A stretch of DNA of 18,858 bases from JBEKYD01 sp049509915 (GTDB lineage Bacteria; Acidobacteriota; Terriglobia; Bryobacterales; Bryobacteraceae), in contig JBEKZL010000152.1 of assembly GCA_049509915.1 (NCBI GenBank), positions 1 through 18,858 of the forward strand, in the 5' to 3' direction. Below, piece after piece: positions 1-8,248 of the stretch; within the stretch, counting starts at the first letter, position 1; each line of letters starts with the position of its first letter. The position numbers and the translations under genes were made by a program. Below the pieces are notes generated by a model that saw only the letters and a program-made list of their open reading frames with translations, did no database searches and was not told the origin of the DNA.

Positions 1-582
1 CAGCGGCTCGGCAATCCACTGATCAACGAACTGATCATCGGGACAGGCTCCAAGGACCGCTTCAGCATGGACGATCCCACCAACGACGCACAGTTCGCGA
101 GCTTCTTCCTGAATCCGCTGCTGGCTCAGATTTTTTCGAGCATCGGCATCCCCGTGCCGCCAGCACCGCGCACCGATCTGCTGCCGCTGGTTCAGTACAT
201 GGCGCCGATCTGTCCCGGGTGTGCCGCGAGCGACGCCGGCCCCATCGCCGATCTGCTCCGGCTCAACACCGGCATCCCGCCGACCGCCTTCGGCTCGCAA
301 AAGCGGCTCGGCTTTCTGGCCGGAGATAACGCGGGCTTCCCCAACGGCCGCCGGCCCGTGGACGACGTGATCGATATCGCCGCGCGCGCGGTGGGAGGCA
401 TCCTGGCCAACAGCACCAAGTACGGCACGCCCATTGGCGACGGCGTCAACACTTCCAGCTCCCAACTGACGGGGACGTTCCCGTTCCTGGCTGCGGCCTA
501 TGACGGCAGGGACAGCGCCCACGCCGGTCCCGGCCAGCCCGGTTGTGCCAACCAGCCGGGCGGAATCTGTCCGGTGAACTAA
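1..582 (+). CDS. DUF4331 family protein, C-terminal part (5' end outside window)
   Basis: The frame is open from the first base, so only the last 193 residues are visible. They match the C-terminal pattern of DUF4331 proteins as I know it: an RLGNPLINE-type start, a KDRF segment, an RTDLLPLV strand, a DLLRLNTGIPP block, an FLAGDNAGFPNGRRPVDDV block and a TFPFLAAAYDG ending. DUF4331 proteins are usually exported; their biochemical role is not established. The stop is followed by an untranslated stretch with a strong palindrome. The next gene on the same strand encodes an exported TPR protein; I recall such a pairing elsewhere, which suggests a shared process, but that is inference. Family assignment is confident, function is not. 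Confidence 0.85.
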   Translation, partial: QRLGNPLINELIIGTGSKDRFSMDDPTNDAQFASFFLNPLLAQIFSSIGIPVPPAPRTDLLPLVQYMAPICPGCAASDAGPIADLLRLNTGIPPTAFGSQKRLGFLAGDNAGFPNGRRPVDDVIDIAARAVGGILANSTKYGTPIGDGVNTSSSQLTGTFPFLAAAYDGRDSAHAGPGQPGCANQPGGICPVN

Positions 583-617
583 GCCGGTCATTTCAAGAAT
601 ACGCCGACGTATTTCGA

Positions 618-690
618 GAGCACCGCTCCCTTGCGGTCGCGGCTCGGAACAAGGCTCCCTCCCGAGCCGCGACCGTTAAGGGAGTGCTGC
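618..690. repeat. Long GC-rich inverted repeat; terminator-like or dispersed palindromic element
   Basis: A perfect 14-bp inverted repeat (634-647 and 662-675, arm CGGTCGCGGCTCGG) has a 14-nt loop. Outside it the flanks also pair with small bulges (AGCAC..TCCCTT on the left, AAGGGAGTGCT on the right), so the whole structure spans about 73 bp. It lies 35 bp after the DUF4331 stop and could end that transcript, but there is no T-run after the stem. The size and bulged outer stem look more like a dispersed REP-type palindrome than a simple terminator. That reading is inference. Confidence 0.6.
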
Positions 691-851
691 TTGCAATTCT
701 GCTAAGAATGCTTTGCCGCATTTATGAGAACTAAGCACTCAATCTCGGAGCTAACGCCCGCGTGCTTGCACGGACCCGTGCAGGCATGAGTGCGGACCTG
801 GCAGCCGGAGAGGCTGCTCCACGCGGATTCTTGTTCAAAAGGAGAACAACC

Positions 852-2015
852 ATGAAAAAACGACTGATTGCCGTCTTGTTTTCGATCCTCCCGGCCTTTG
901 CCGCCACACCAGCCGAAACCGCCATCCGCAAGGCGCAGGATGAGGTTGCCAAACGGCCCGACTACGCCCCCTCCTACAACGCGCTTGCAATGGCTTATGC
1001 GCGCCGCGCCCGCGAGACTTCCGACGTCGCGTTCTACGCCAAGGCGGAAGAGACCCTGAAGCAGTCTCTTGCCCTGGCTCCCGATAATTACGAAGGGCTC
1101 AAGGTCGAAACCTGGCTGCTGCTGGGCCGCCACGAATTTGCCAAAGCGCGCGAAGTCGCGACCAGGCTGAATCGCCAGACTCCCGACGACGTCACCGTCT
1201 ACGGCTACCTGGCCGACGCCAACGCCGAGCTCGGCAATTACAAAGAGGCCGTCGATGCCGTCCAGTGGATGCTGAATCTGCGGCCGGGCAACGTGCCTGG
1301 CCTCACCCGCGCCGCGTATCTACGCGAGTTGCACGGTGACAGCGAGGGGGCCATCGACCTGATGCAGCGGGCGTACGATTCCACTCCTTACCAGGAACTG
1401 GAGGACCGTGCCTGGCTGCTCACCCAGATTTCCCACTTGCACCTGGCCGCCGGCCGCCTCCCCGAGGCCGAGAAATTCGCCACTGGCGCGTTGGGCGTTT
1501 TCCCGGACTACCATTACGCCCTAGGCACGCTGGGCCGGGTCCGGATGACGCAGAAACGCTACGACGAAGCCGTCTCGCTATTCCAGAAGCGCTGCGCCGG
1601 CGCCCCGCACGCGGAGAACCTTTTCGCCGTGGCCGAGGCGTTGGAGCACGCCGGCCGGCACGAGGAAGCCGCCCGGGCGTTCGCCGATTTCGAGCGGCGG
1701 GCGTTACAGGAATCGGCTCGGGCCGATAACGCCAACCACGAACTGGTGGCATATTACATCGACTACGCCCATCAACCCGAAAAGGCGCGCCGCATCGCGG
1801 AAGCGGAAGTCGCCCGCCGCCACGATGCGTTTACGCTGGATGCCTACGCCTGGTCCCTGGCCGCCGCCGGAGACTACCCGCGCGCCACCTTAGAAATGCA
1901 GAAGGCCCTCGCCTTCGGTCTCAAAGATCCCAAAGTTATCGAGCACGCCCGGGCTATCGCGGAGCATTGCGGGGAGGATTGCCAGGCTGGCGCGGCACTA
2001 ACTGGCTCGCGTTAA
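852..2015 (+). CDS. Exported tetratricopeptide-repeat protein
   Basis: The protein has 387 residues from the ATG at 852, which follows a good ribosome site (AAAGGAGAA, about 7 nt upstream). Earlier in-frame starts at 762 lack one and would bury the signal peptide. Residues 1-17 form a signal peptide (MKKR, hydrophobic stretch, AFA/A cleavage). The rest is helical, with repeated TPR signatures such as A..Y..LA.AY.. at about 38-52, GNYKEAVDAV at 128-137, GRLPEAEKFATGAL at 201-214, QKRYDEAVSLFQ at 234-245, GRHEEAARAF at 268-277 and GDYPRATLEMQKAL at 340-352. It probably scaffolds protein contacts in the periplasm or on the membrane surface. It ends 15 bp from the stop of the convergent iron permease gene. 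No partner can be named from the sequence. Confidence 0.85.
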   Translation: MKKRLIAVLFSILPAFAATPAETAIRKAQDEVAKRPDYAPSYNALAMAYARRARETSDVAFYAKAEETLKQSLALAPDNYEGLKVETWLLLGRHEFAKAREVATRLNRQTPDDVTVYGYLADANAELGNYKEAVDAVQWMLNLRPGNVPGLTRAAYLRELHGDSEGAIDLMQRAYDSTPYQELEDRAWLLTQISHLHLAAGRLPEAEKFATGALGVFPDYHYALGTLGRVRMTQKRYDEAVSLFQKRCAGAPHAENLFAVAEALEHAGRHEEAARAFADFERRALQESARADNANHELVAYYIDYAHQPEKARRIAEAEVARRHDAFTLDAYAWSLAAAGDYPRATLEMQKALAFGLKDPKVIEHARAIAEHCGEDCQAGAALTGSR

Positions 2016-2030
2016 TTCAACCCAAAACCG

Positions 2031-3029
2031 CTAGGCTGGCTGTCGGAACTCGAAGCGCGCCGCAAAGTACGAGCCGGTCACGATCATGGCGGCAGCCGCT
2101 TGGGCGCCAAGCGTCTCGATGGTGGGAAACACCGAAAACCACAGCCCCATCCACGGCGGAATCAGCGCCGCTAGCCGCGGCACCGTCGTGGTTGGGAGCC
2201 AGTGGGCCTGTTGCATTTCTTGCGCTTGCTCGCCAACCATCACCAGCAGGACTCCGCCAAGCATGACGCCCGTCAGGACCAACATCCTCCGGTAGGGCAA
2301 ACGCCGATGGGCATAGAACGTCAGGACCGCAACGATCACCGACAGCAGCAGTCCTGCCAACACCCCATACAGTACGATGCGGCCGCCGCGCTTCAGGCGG
2401 TAGCTTTGCAGGAACAGAACGACCTCAATACCCTCGCGGTAGAGCGAGGTGAAGCCGAGCAACGCAAAGCCCCACCACATACGCGCTTTGGAAGAACCGG
2501 TGACGCCGGCGCGCCCCAGCAAGTCCTGCTTCTTTTTCGTATGCAGAGAGATCCACCCGGTCCAGTAGACTTTGTGGAAGAACCAGTTCATAACCACCAG
2601 CAGCACCAGAATTGCCAGCAGACCAGTGGCTGCCTGCAGATTCAGCGCGGACATTTTCTTCGTCAGATCGTCGATCAGACCGACGGCGACCCACCACGTG
2701 GCGATGGTCGCCAGAAACGCCGCTCCCGCGCCGGCGGCCACTGGGCGTCGGTAGTCGTGGCTTGACGGCCGCATGGCGGCAGTGATTGCCGCCAGAACCA
2801 GAATGCACTCCAAGCCTTCGCGAAAGACCAGCACACCAATGTCGAGAACTGCCGCGTTAACGCTCACATGGGGCGAGAGAGGATCGGGACTGCCGGACTG
2901 GGAGACGCCTAGCCAGATCAGGACGGCGGCAACCGCCAGGGCGCCAGCCGACAGCGCGGCCAGCGAGACCGCGCGCCAAAGGGAATTGGCGCCGCGGCCG
3001 GGATTCCGGAGTGAGGAGGCTCCAGGCAC
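2031..3029 (-). CDS. FTR1-family iron permease
   Basis: A 332-residue polytopic membrane protein with about seven hydrophobic segments (roughly 17-40, 57-82, 96-117, 132-150, 183-205, 218-240 and 248-265, with a last one near 300-322). It carries both signature repeats of the FTR1/EfeU family: REGLE at residues 70-74 and REGIE at 198-202. The Glu pairs in these motifs bind iron in the transport path of characterised members. The family moves ferric iron across the membrane, usually with an oxidase or an EfeO/EfeB-type partner; none is visible here. The start is a GTG only 7 nt downstream of a strong -10 box, so the mRNA is probably leaderless. A later start is possible, but the first membrane segment favours this one. 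The divergent neighbour is a TonB-dependent receptor, so a joint iron-uptake role is plausible but inferred. Confidence 0.88.
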   Translation of the reverse strand: MPGASSLRNPGRGANSLWRAVSLAALSAGALAVAAVLIWLGVSQSGSPDPLSPHVSVNAAVLDIGVLVFREGLECILVLAAITAAMRPSSHDYRRPVAAGAGAAFLATIATWWVAVGLIDDLTKKMSALNLQAATGLLAILVLLVVMNWFFHKVYWTGWISLHTKKKQDLLGRAGVTGSSKARMWWGFALLGFTSLYREGIEVVLFLQSYRLKRGGRIVLYGVLAGLLLSVIVAVLTFYAHRRLPYRRMLVLTGVMLGGVLLVMVGEQAQEMQQAHWLPTTTVPRLAALIPPWMGLWFSVFPTIETLGAQAAAAMIVTGSYFAARFEFRQPA

Positions 3030-3036
3030 GCAGACT

Positions 3037-3065
3037 ATTAAAACCTAGATGCAAATGCTTGTCAA
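3037..3065 (-). promoter_or_regulatory. Sigma-70-type promoter for the FTR1 gene
   Basis: On the - strand, TTGACA (3065-3060) is followed after exactly 17 bp by TTTAAT (3042-3037). The expected transcription start, about 7 nt beyond the -10 box, falls on the GTG at 3029, leaving no room for a ribosome site and indicating leaderless translation. The spacer holds the partial palindrome GCATTTGC. Confidence 0.65.
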
Positions 3066-3239
3066 CACTGAATGGTCGGGCGGTGCCCCGCCACGTTGAC
3101 GGCGGCCTCCGGCGGACCGGCTGCAAGCCGGAGTTGGGGGCCGGACGCGACCTAAACCTGCTGTTTTGGCTCCATCTCGCCGACTCCACCCCACAGCGGC
3201 GCATTTCAGACCTTTTTTGCGTGGTTTCAAGGTTTTTAG

Positions 3240-3268
3240 TTGACAATGAATTGCAAATCAGGTTCAAT
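3240..3268 (+). promoter_or_regulatory. Sigma-70-type promoter for the TonB-dependent receptor
   Basis: TTGACA at 3240-3245, a 17-bp spacer, then TTCAAT at 3263-3268. The local sequence is much richer in A and T than its surroundings. Transcription would begin near 3275, giving a leader of about 240 nt before the GTG start at 3517. The spacer contains TTGCA at the same distance from the -35 box as in the opposing FTR1 promoter. Confidence 0.6.
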
Positions 3269-3436
3269 GTGCTTTTAAGAACTGGGTGCAAACACTCGCA
3301 ATTAGCGTCAAAGCAGGGTCCGCGTTTGGGAACCTCGCTGCCTCGCTCCGGGAACGGAACCCCACGAGGCCAGGGAACCCTGGCGGCACTCCTCTTTGGA
3401 GTTTCACCGCCCAACATCCAAACCTGCGCGCGTTGC

Positions 3437-3463
3437 GTAATACGAACTTGGGGTTCGTAGTAC
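3437..3463. promoter_or_regulatory. Inverted repeat in the receptor leader
   Basis: The arms at 3437-3447 (GTAATACGAAC) and 3453-3463 (GTTCGTAGTAC) pair with one mismatch around a 5-nt loop. The repeat sits 53 bp before the start codon and well inside the predicted transcript. It could be an operator for a dimeric repressor or an RNA hairpin; the sequence does not decide between them. Confidence 0.4.
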
Positions 3464-3516
3464 TCTTCGGATACAGTGTTACGAAAATGCAACTCTTGCT
3501 ACGGAGGAATCGCATT

Positions 3517-6500
3517 GTGACAAACCCGATTGGAAGACTTCGCGGAGCCGGAGCGCCTATTTCGCTCATCGCCCTTGCTCTGCTTTCCGCGGCGTCGGTA
3601 CCGGCATTCGCGGCAAGCAGCGTCTCCGGCATCGTCAAAGATCCAAGCGGCGCCGCGGTTCCCGGCGCCCGGCTCACGCTGGTCAACACCGCGATCAAGA
3701 CGCAATTGCGGGCAACCTCCGACGGGCAGGGCTTCTATTCCTTCCCTGCCCTCCCCGTCGGTGAATACGCTTTGACCATAGAAGCGGCCGGCTTCCGGAC
3801 TCAGCAAAAGACCCGTCTGGGCGTCGATACCGATGCTGCGCTGCGCATCGATGCCGTGCTGGAGGTCGGCCAACGGTCCGAGGCGGTCACGGTCACCGAA
3901 ACCGAGGACACCGTTCAAACCCAGGTCGACACCGTGGCGACGCACCTCGGCGAAGTAGTGTCCGACAGGCAGATCCAGGCGCTTCCCCTGAACGGACGCA
4001 GCTACACGGATCTGCTCGCGATTCAACCCGGCGTAGCTCCGGTGACCACGCTTACGCCCACCTCGGTGATCATGGCGGGAGTGACGGGAACCATCAACCC
4101 ATCCGGCGATCTCAATCCGGGCGACGTCTCCATCGCCGGCCAGCGCGAATCCTCGAACGGGTTCATGATGAATGCCGTCGACGTGCAGGAGCACATGAAC
4201 GGGGGGACATCGGTAATCCCGAATCTCGATTCGATCGAGCAGTTCCGCGTCCTCACCAACAACTTCGATCCTGAATACGGCAATTACAACGGCGGCATGA
4301 TTAACGTCGTAACCAAGTCGGGCAGTAACGCCTTTCACGGTGACGCATTCGAGTTTTTGCGAAATACCGCCCTCGACGCCAGAAATTTCTTCAGCGCCGC
4401 GAGGGGCGACTTCCGCCAGAATCAGTTCGGCGGCGTCATCGGCGGCCCAGTTCGGCGGGACCGGATATTCTTCTTTCTCGACTACCAGGGAACGCGCACC
4501 GTCGAAGGCATCGCATCGCCCGAAACCTCCGTACCTTCCCTGCAGGATCGAGCAGGAAATTTCAGCGATATCGCAAGCTCGCTGACCGGGACGGTGAGCG
4601 GACCCTATACGGCGGACCTGCTCACTCAAAAACTCGGCTACGGCGTTTCCGAAGGTGAGCCATATTACACGTCCGGCTGTTCCAATACAGAAACCTGTGT
4701 CTTTCCAAATGCCGTGATTCCCTCCAGGGCCTGGTCGGCGCCGGCGATGAATCTGCTGAACTATGTTCCGCTGCCCAACATCGGCACGAACCTGTTTGCG
4801 ACCTCCGCCTATCCGGAAACCGTACGCGACGACAAAGCCGGCGCCCGAATCGATGCCAATACACGCCTCGGTCAGCTTTTCGGCTACTATTTCGCCGACA
4901 ACTACCGATTGGATAATCCCTATCCTGGCGCACAGGGTGGAGCGAGCATCCCCGGCTTTGACGCCTTAACCATTGGTCAGGCGCAGATGTTGACCGTGGG
5001 GGACACCAAGGCCATCAGTCCCACGACGGTCAACGAGTTCCACGCCGGTCTGTTGCGAAATGCAAATAACATCGGCCAGCCGCGCGGCGGACTGGGAGTG
5101 AGTCTTCAGTCGCAAGGCTTCGTGACGGGCGTTGGCACGCCGGGCATCGTCGTGCAGGCGCCCCAGTTTGAAGGCGTCGAGAATATCGTATTCCCTTCGT
5201 TCGCCATGGGCGTTCCCACCACCAACGTCAATCAGTGGAACAACACGATTTATGTGAGTGACACGCTGTCGAAGCTCGCCGGCAAGCATACCTTTAAGTT
5301 CGGCGGTCAGTTTCACTACGACCAGGTCAATGAAGCGCCCAATGCGACGTTTAATGGAACGTTCAATGTCGACGGGACCGAAACCGGGTCTCCCTTTGCG
5401 GACTTCTTATTAGGCTTCGCCAGCAATTACACCCAGACCTCGGGCCAGCACTTCTATCTGCGGAACCGCTATGAGGCGGAATTCATGGAAGATAGCTGGA
5501 GAGCGAAGAGCAATCTCACCGTGAACCTGGGCTTGCGCTGGGACCTCATTATGCCCTGGTGGGAGAAGTATAACCAGATCCAGACCGTCGTTCCGGGGCA
5601 GCAATCGGTACTCTATCCCAATGCAGTGAACGGATTGGTGGTCCCCGGCGATCCGGGCATTCCTTCCACCTTGTCGCCGTCGCAGTATCATAACTTCGCC
5701 CCAAGAGTCGGCCTTGCCTACGCCCCGAATTTTGACAGCGGCTTGTTAAGGACTTTGCTTGGCGGGCCAGGAAAGACCAGTATTCGCGCCAGTTATGGAA
5801 TGTTTTACACGGCATATCCCGGATTGACGGCGGGAATCATGTACGGTGTGCCGCCCTATGGGTATAACTACCTGAGTCCGGAACCGCCACTGTTGGCGAC
5901 TCCGTTTATCAATGCGGCCGATGGCGTACAGAATACCGATCCGTTTCCGTTGACCTTTCCGTCGCACAAGGTATCGGCGGCCAGCCCGGACACCGCGTTC
6001 AATTTCGCCGCCGTCACTCCGATCAGTGGCGATCCATACTTCTACTACCGCAATACCGTCCCCTATACAGAAAACTACCTGCTGTCTTTTCAGCGGCAGA
6101 TCCGCAACGGCACTTTGTTGACGGTGAGCTACGCGGGCAATGAAGGCCACCATTTGTTGGTCCTGGTTCCGATGAACCCTGGCAATGCGGCACGCTGTTT
6201 GAGCCTCAGCCAACCGGGCGAAGTCGCTGCCGGCGGTTCCACCTGCGGCCCTTTCGGCGAAGATGCCGCCTACACCTCCGCGTCCGGCAAGGTATACCAG
6301 GGAACTCGCGCGGGCCTGGGTCCGAACTATGGATCGATGACGGCGCAGAAATCCGTCGGCAATTCCGATTACAACGCCCTCGAGGCCAATCTGCGCTTTA
6401 CGGCCGGCGCCCGAACCACGGTTCTGGTGGGGTACACGTATTCGAGATCCATCGACCAGGCGTCGAATCTCGGCGAGCAGACCAACCCCTTCAACGCCAG

Positions 6501-7080
6501 TCTCACGCGCGTGATTTCTTCGTGGGACATGACTCATAACTTCGTGGCGACTTACACATACTCCCTGCCATTCGAGCGGTTACTCGGGCGCAACCGGCTG
6601 GCCGGGGGATGGAGCCTCTCCGGAACCACGCGCTTCAGTACTGGTTTCCCGGTGACACTCGCCGACGATTCGGACCGGTCACTACTCGGGACTCTCGGCA
6701 ACGGCGTCAACAACGAACTGCTCGACACCCCGCGGATGACGTCGGGACCGATCGAGATCAACACCAATCCCCGCAACGGGCGGCCCGAATTCAATACCAG
6801 CCTGTTCGCGCCGGAAATGCTAGGACAGCTTGGCAACGCGGCCCGGCGTTCTTTCCACGGCCCGGGCATCGATAACTTCGACATCGAAATCGGCGAAACG
6901 GTGCCCATCGCCGAGTCGAAATCGCTCGATCTTCGCGTGGAAGCGTTCAACGCCTTCAATCACGCCCAGTTCTACGGCGCGGCCGCGGTTGACGGCGAAA
7001 TCGAGGACCCGAGTTTTGGCCGCGTCGTGAGCGCGGCCGCGCCACGGCTGGTTCAACTCGCAGTCAAATTGATTTTTTGA
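3517..7080 (+). CDS. TonB-dependent receptor with N-terminal carboxypeptidase regulatory-like domain
   Basis: 1187 residues from the GTG at 3517, chosen because ACGGAGGA lies 8 nt upstream and a clean signal peptide follows (cleavage near residue 32, AFA/A). Residues about 35-115 form a carboxypeptidase-regulatory-like beta sandwich (SVSGIVKDPSGAAVPGA.., then GQGFYSFPALPVGEY). The plug domain is at about 120-270 (LPLNGRSYTDLLAIQPGV, then GGMINVVTKSGSNAFHG). The remainder is a long aromatic-rich beta barrel with strands such as LTVNLGLRWDL and TVLVGYTYSRS, ending in a terminal Phe as outer-membrane beta proteins do. This is the Oar-like receptor type that acidobacteria hold in many copies. The substrate is unknown: glycan, peptide and iron-chelate uptake are all possible. 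The divergent FTR1 gene hints at iron. I see no obvious TonB box. Confidence 0.93.
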   Translation: MTNPIGRLRGAGAPISLIALALLSAASVPAFAASSVSGIVKDPSGAAVPGARLTLVNTAIKTQLRATSDGQGFYSFPALPVGEYALTIEAAGFRTQQKTRLGVDTDAALRIDAVLEVGQRSEAVTVTETEDTVQTQVDTVATHLGEVVSDRQIQALPLNGRSYTDLLAIQPGVAPVTTLTPTSVIMAGVTGTINPSGDLNPGDVSIAGQRESSNGFMMNAVDVQEHMNGGTSVIPNLDSIEQFRVLTNNFDPEYGNYNGGMINVVTKSGSNAFHGDAFEFLRNTALDARNFFSAARGDFRQNQFGGVIGGPVRRDRIFFFLDYQGTRTVEGIASPETSVPSLQDRAGNFSDIASSLTGTVSGPYTADLLTQKLGYGVSEGEPYYTSGCSNTETCVFPNAVIPSRAWSAPAMNLLNYVPLPNIGTNLFATSAYPETVRDDKAGARIDANTRLGQLFGYYFADNYRLDNPYPGAQGGASIPGFDALTIGQAQMLTVGDTKAISPTTVNEFHAGLLRNANNIGQPRGGLGVSLQSQGFVTGVGTPGIVVQAPQFEGVENIVFPSFAMGVPTTNVNQWNNTIYVSDTLSKLAGKHTFKFGGQFHYDQVNEAPNATFNGTFNVDGTETGSPFADFLLGFASNYTQTSGQHFYLRNRYEAEFMEDSWRAKSNLTVNLGLRWDLIMPWWEKYNQIQTVVPGQQSVLYPNAVNGLVVPGDPGIPSTLSPSQYHNFAPRVGLAYAPNFDSGLLRTLLGGPGKTSIRASYGMFYTAYPGLTAGIMYGVPPYGYNYLSPEPPLLATPFINAADGVQNTDPFPLTFPSHKVSAASPDTAFNFAAVTPISGDPYFYYRNTVPYTENYLLSFQRQIRNGTLLTVSYAGNEGHHLLVLVPMNPGNAARCLSLSQPGEVAAGGSTCGPFGEDAAYTSASGKVYQGTRAGLGPNYGSMTAQKSVGNSDYNALEANLRFTAGARTTVLVGYTYSRSIDQASNLGEQTNPFNASLTRVISSWDMTHNFVATYTYSLPFERLLGRNRLAGGWSLSGTTRFSTGFPVTLADDSDRSLLGTLGNGVNNELLDTPRMTSGPIEINTNPRNGRPEFNTSLFAPEMLGQLGNAARRSFHGPGIDNFDIEIGETVPIAESKSLDLRVEAFNAFNHAQFYGAAAVDGEIEDPSFGRVVSAAAPRLVQLAVKLIF

Positions 7081-7113
7081 AGTTCCGGCGGCGATCGATT
7101 CGCGTCGGGTTGA

Positions 7114-7122
7114 TGCTAAAAT
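7114..7122 (+). promoter_or_regulatory. Extended -10 promoter of tRNA-Ser
   Basis: TG at 7114-7115, one base, then TAAAAT at 7117-7122, an extended -10 element. The predicted start near 7129 is about 8 nt ahead of the mature tRNA. No good -35 box is visible. The element begins 34 bp after the receptor stop. Confidence 0.45.
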
Positions 7123-7136
7123 GGCTTTATCGTCGC

Positions 7137-7226
7137 GGAGAGGTGGCAGAGTGGTCGATTGCGGCGGTCTCGAAAACCGTTGACCCTTTACGGGGTCCGG
7201 GAGTTCGAATCTCCCCCTCTCCGCCA
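7137..7226 (+). tRNA. tRNA-Ser, anticodon CGA
   Basis: A 90-nt class II tRNA with encoded CCA. The acceptor arms GGAGAGG (7137-7143) and CCTCTCC pair fully, followed by discriminator G and CCA. The D arm includes GCAGAGTGGTCGATTGC. The anticodon loop is CTCGAAA, giving CGA, which reads UCG. A long variable arm (TTGACCCTTTACGGGGTC) marks the serine class. The T arm has GTTCGAAT. The next gene converges from the - strand; I see no integrase or partial 3' tRNA duplication nearby. Confidence 0.97.
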
Positions 7227-7279
7227 GATTCCTCGTCCCAACCTGTCCGTACCAATGCAGTCTGCTTTCACAGCACCTG

Positions 7280-8173
7280 TCAGTGCGAACTACCTTCATA
7301 CTTGCGCTCCCCGGCGGTGATCGCCAGCGCCAGCCGGTTCTGCGGAGGAGGCAGCGGGCAGGTGGCGTAGTCGGTAAACGCGCAAGGCGGGTTTTCGGCC
7401 TTATTGAAATCGAGAGTCACAAACCCATCGCGCGCCGGTTCGGAATAGAGGAAGCGCGAGGCGGGATAGGTGGTCTTGCCGCTGGTCTGATCTCGAATGA
7501 CGAAGAACAGACGCTCGCCTTCGCCGGCGGCCTGGAGGCGAAAGGTTTTGCCCTCGCGTTCGAATTCAGCGTAGCCGGGGCTGTCGGAAGTTTCCTGTTC
7601 GCCGATGACGGTGTCGAAAACCAGCTTGGTGGCGTTTGGAGCGGGAATGAATTTGGCGGTGATTTTCCAATCCTCGTCAACCGGGTACCAACTCAGATGG
7701 GTGAACTCACGGCGCGCCTTGCTGTTATTGTCCTTGAGCCGCAACGCCAGGCGGGCGCCGCGCTTGATCAGCAGCAACTGCAGCGGGCCGGCGACAAGCG
7801 CGTCGGAACCGTCCGGGTGGATTTCCGCGTTGGTTACCGGCTTGCCGAGTAAGGTCACCGCGCGGTCACGCCCGGTGAAAGTGGCGCGGTCCGAGCGTAT
7901 TTCGATCACCCCGAGGTGGGCCGGCGCGGATTCGGGCAGCAGAATGTCGTTGCCAGCGTCGCTGCCGATGCTGTTCTGGCCCTCCTTGAGCCAGAACAGG
8001 CCGCTGACCGTAAGCCAGCCACCGTCGGCCTTGAGAGCGGCTTCGCGCCGTTGCCGCCATTGTTCGATCTGCTCGCGATAGCGCGGGTCGATGGTTTCAG
8101 CCATAATTCCAACAGGTTTCAACGCCAGTAGGGGCAGGAGCCGCGAGAGGTCGCGGCGCGTCAGATAGGTCAC
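7280..8173 (-). CDS. DUF1684 family protein with Tat-like leader
   Basis: 297 residues from a GTG at 8173. The body matches DUF1684 as I know it: a GGWLTVSGLFWLKEGQNSIGS block (about 51-71), an LPESAPAHLG segment, a YAEFEREGKTFRL strand, a TSGKTTYPASRFLYSEP segment, an LDFNKAENPPCAF run and the diagnostic CAFTDYATCPLPPPQNRLA near 264-282. The family's function is unproven. The N-terminus (LTRRDLSRLL then a hydrophobic stretch to about 25) resembles a twin-arginine leader, suggesting export of a folded protein. No good ribosome site precedes the GTG, so the start is provisional; ATG at residue 24 is an alternative that would remove the leader. A promoter just upstream suggests transcription independent of the kinase gene. 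Confidence 0.85.
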   Translation of the reverse strand: MTYLTRRDLSRLLPLLALKPVGIMAETIDPRYREQIEQWRQRREAALKADGGWLTVSGLFWLKEGQNSIGSDAGNDILLPESAPAHLGVIEIRSDRATFTGRDRAVTLLGKPVTNAEIHPDGSDALVAGPLQLLLIKRGARLALRLKDNNSKARREFTHLSWYPVDEDWKITAKFIPAPNATKLVFDTVIGEQETSDSPGYAEFEREGKTFRLQAAGEGERLFFVIRDQTSGKTTYPASRFLYSEPARDGFVTLDFNKAENPPCAFTDYATCPLPPPQNRLALAITAGERKYEGSSH

Positions 8174-8210
8174 GGGAGCGCAACTCGGTGAATATAGATT
8201 ATTTAGATCG

Positions 8211-8240
8211 ACAATAGGGCATCTAAGATGGATCTGTCAA
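8211..8240 (-). promoter_or_regulatory. Promoter for the DUF1684 gene
   Basis: On the - strand, TTGACA (8240-8235) and TATTGT (8216-8211) are separated by 18 bp, in an AT-rich patch between the kinase stop (8249) and the DUF1684 start. The predicted start near 8204 gives a leader of about 30 nt. Confidence 0.5.
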
Positions 8241-8248
8241 GCGACGAC

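Larger units (their letters stand above)
3030..3516. other. Divergent intergenic region between FTR1 and the TonB-dependent receptor
   Basis: 487 bp without a convincing gene. It holds the FTR1 promoter (3037-3065, - strand), a GC-rich patch with small hairpins (for example CCGGC-TGCAA-GCCGG at 3117-3131), the receptor promoter (3240-3268, + strand) and a leader of about 240 nt containing an inverted repeat at 3437-3463. Open frames that cross it on both strands have no ribosome site and the composition of out-of-frame reads. Confidence 0.7.

Noticed and set aside
762..851. Earlier start for the TPR protein
   Set aside because: It would place 30 polar residues ahead of a clean signal peptide, and the good ribosome site serves 852.
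2016..2030. Bidirectional terminator between the convergent TPR and FTR1 genes
   Set aside because: Only 15 bp with no inverted repeat or T-run.
3499..4629. 376-codon open frame on the - strand inside the receptor gene
   Set aside because: Antisense to a fully recognisable TonB-dependent receptor, with no ribosome site or family motif.
7137..7280. tRNA-Ser as an integration site for a mobile element
   Set aside because: No integrase, no repeated 3' tRNA end and ordinary genes on both sides.
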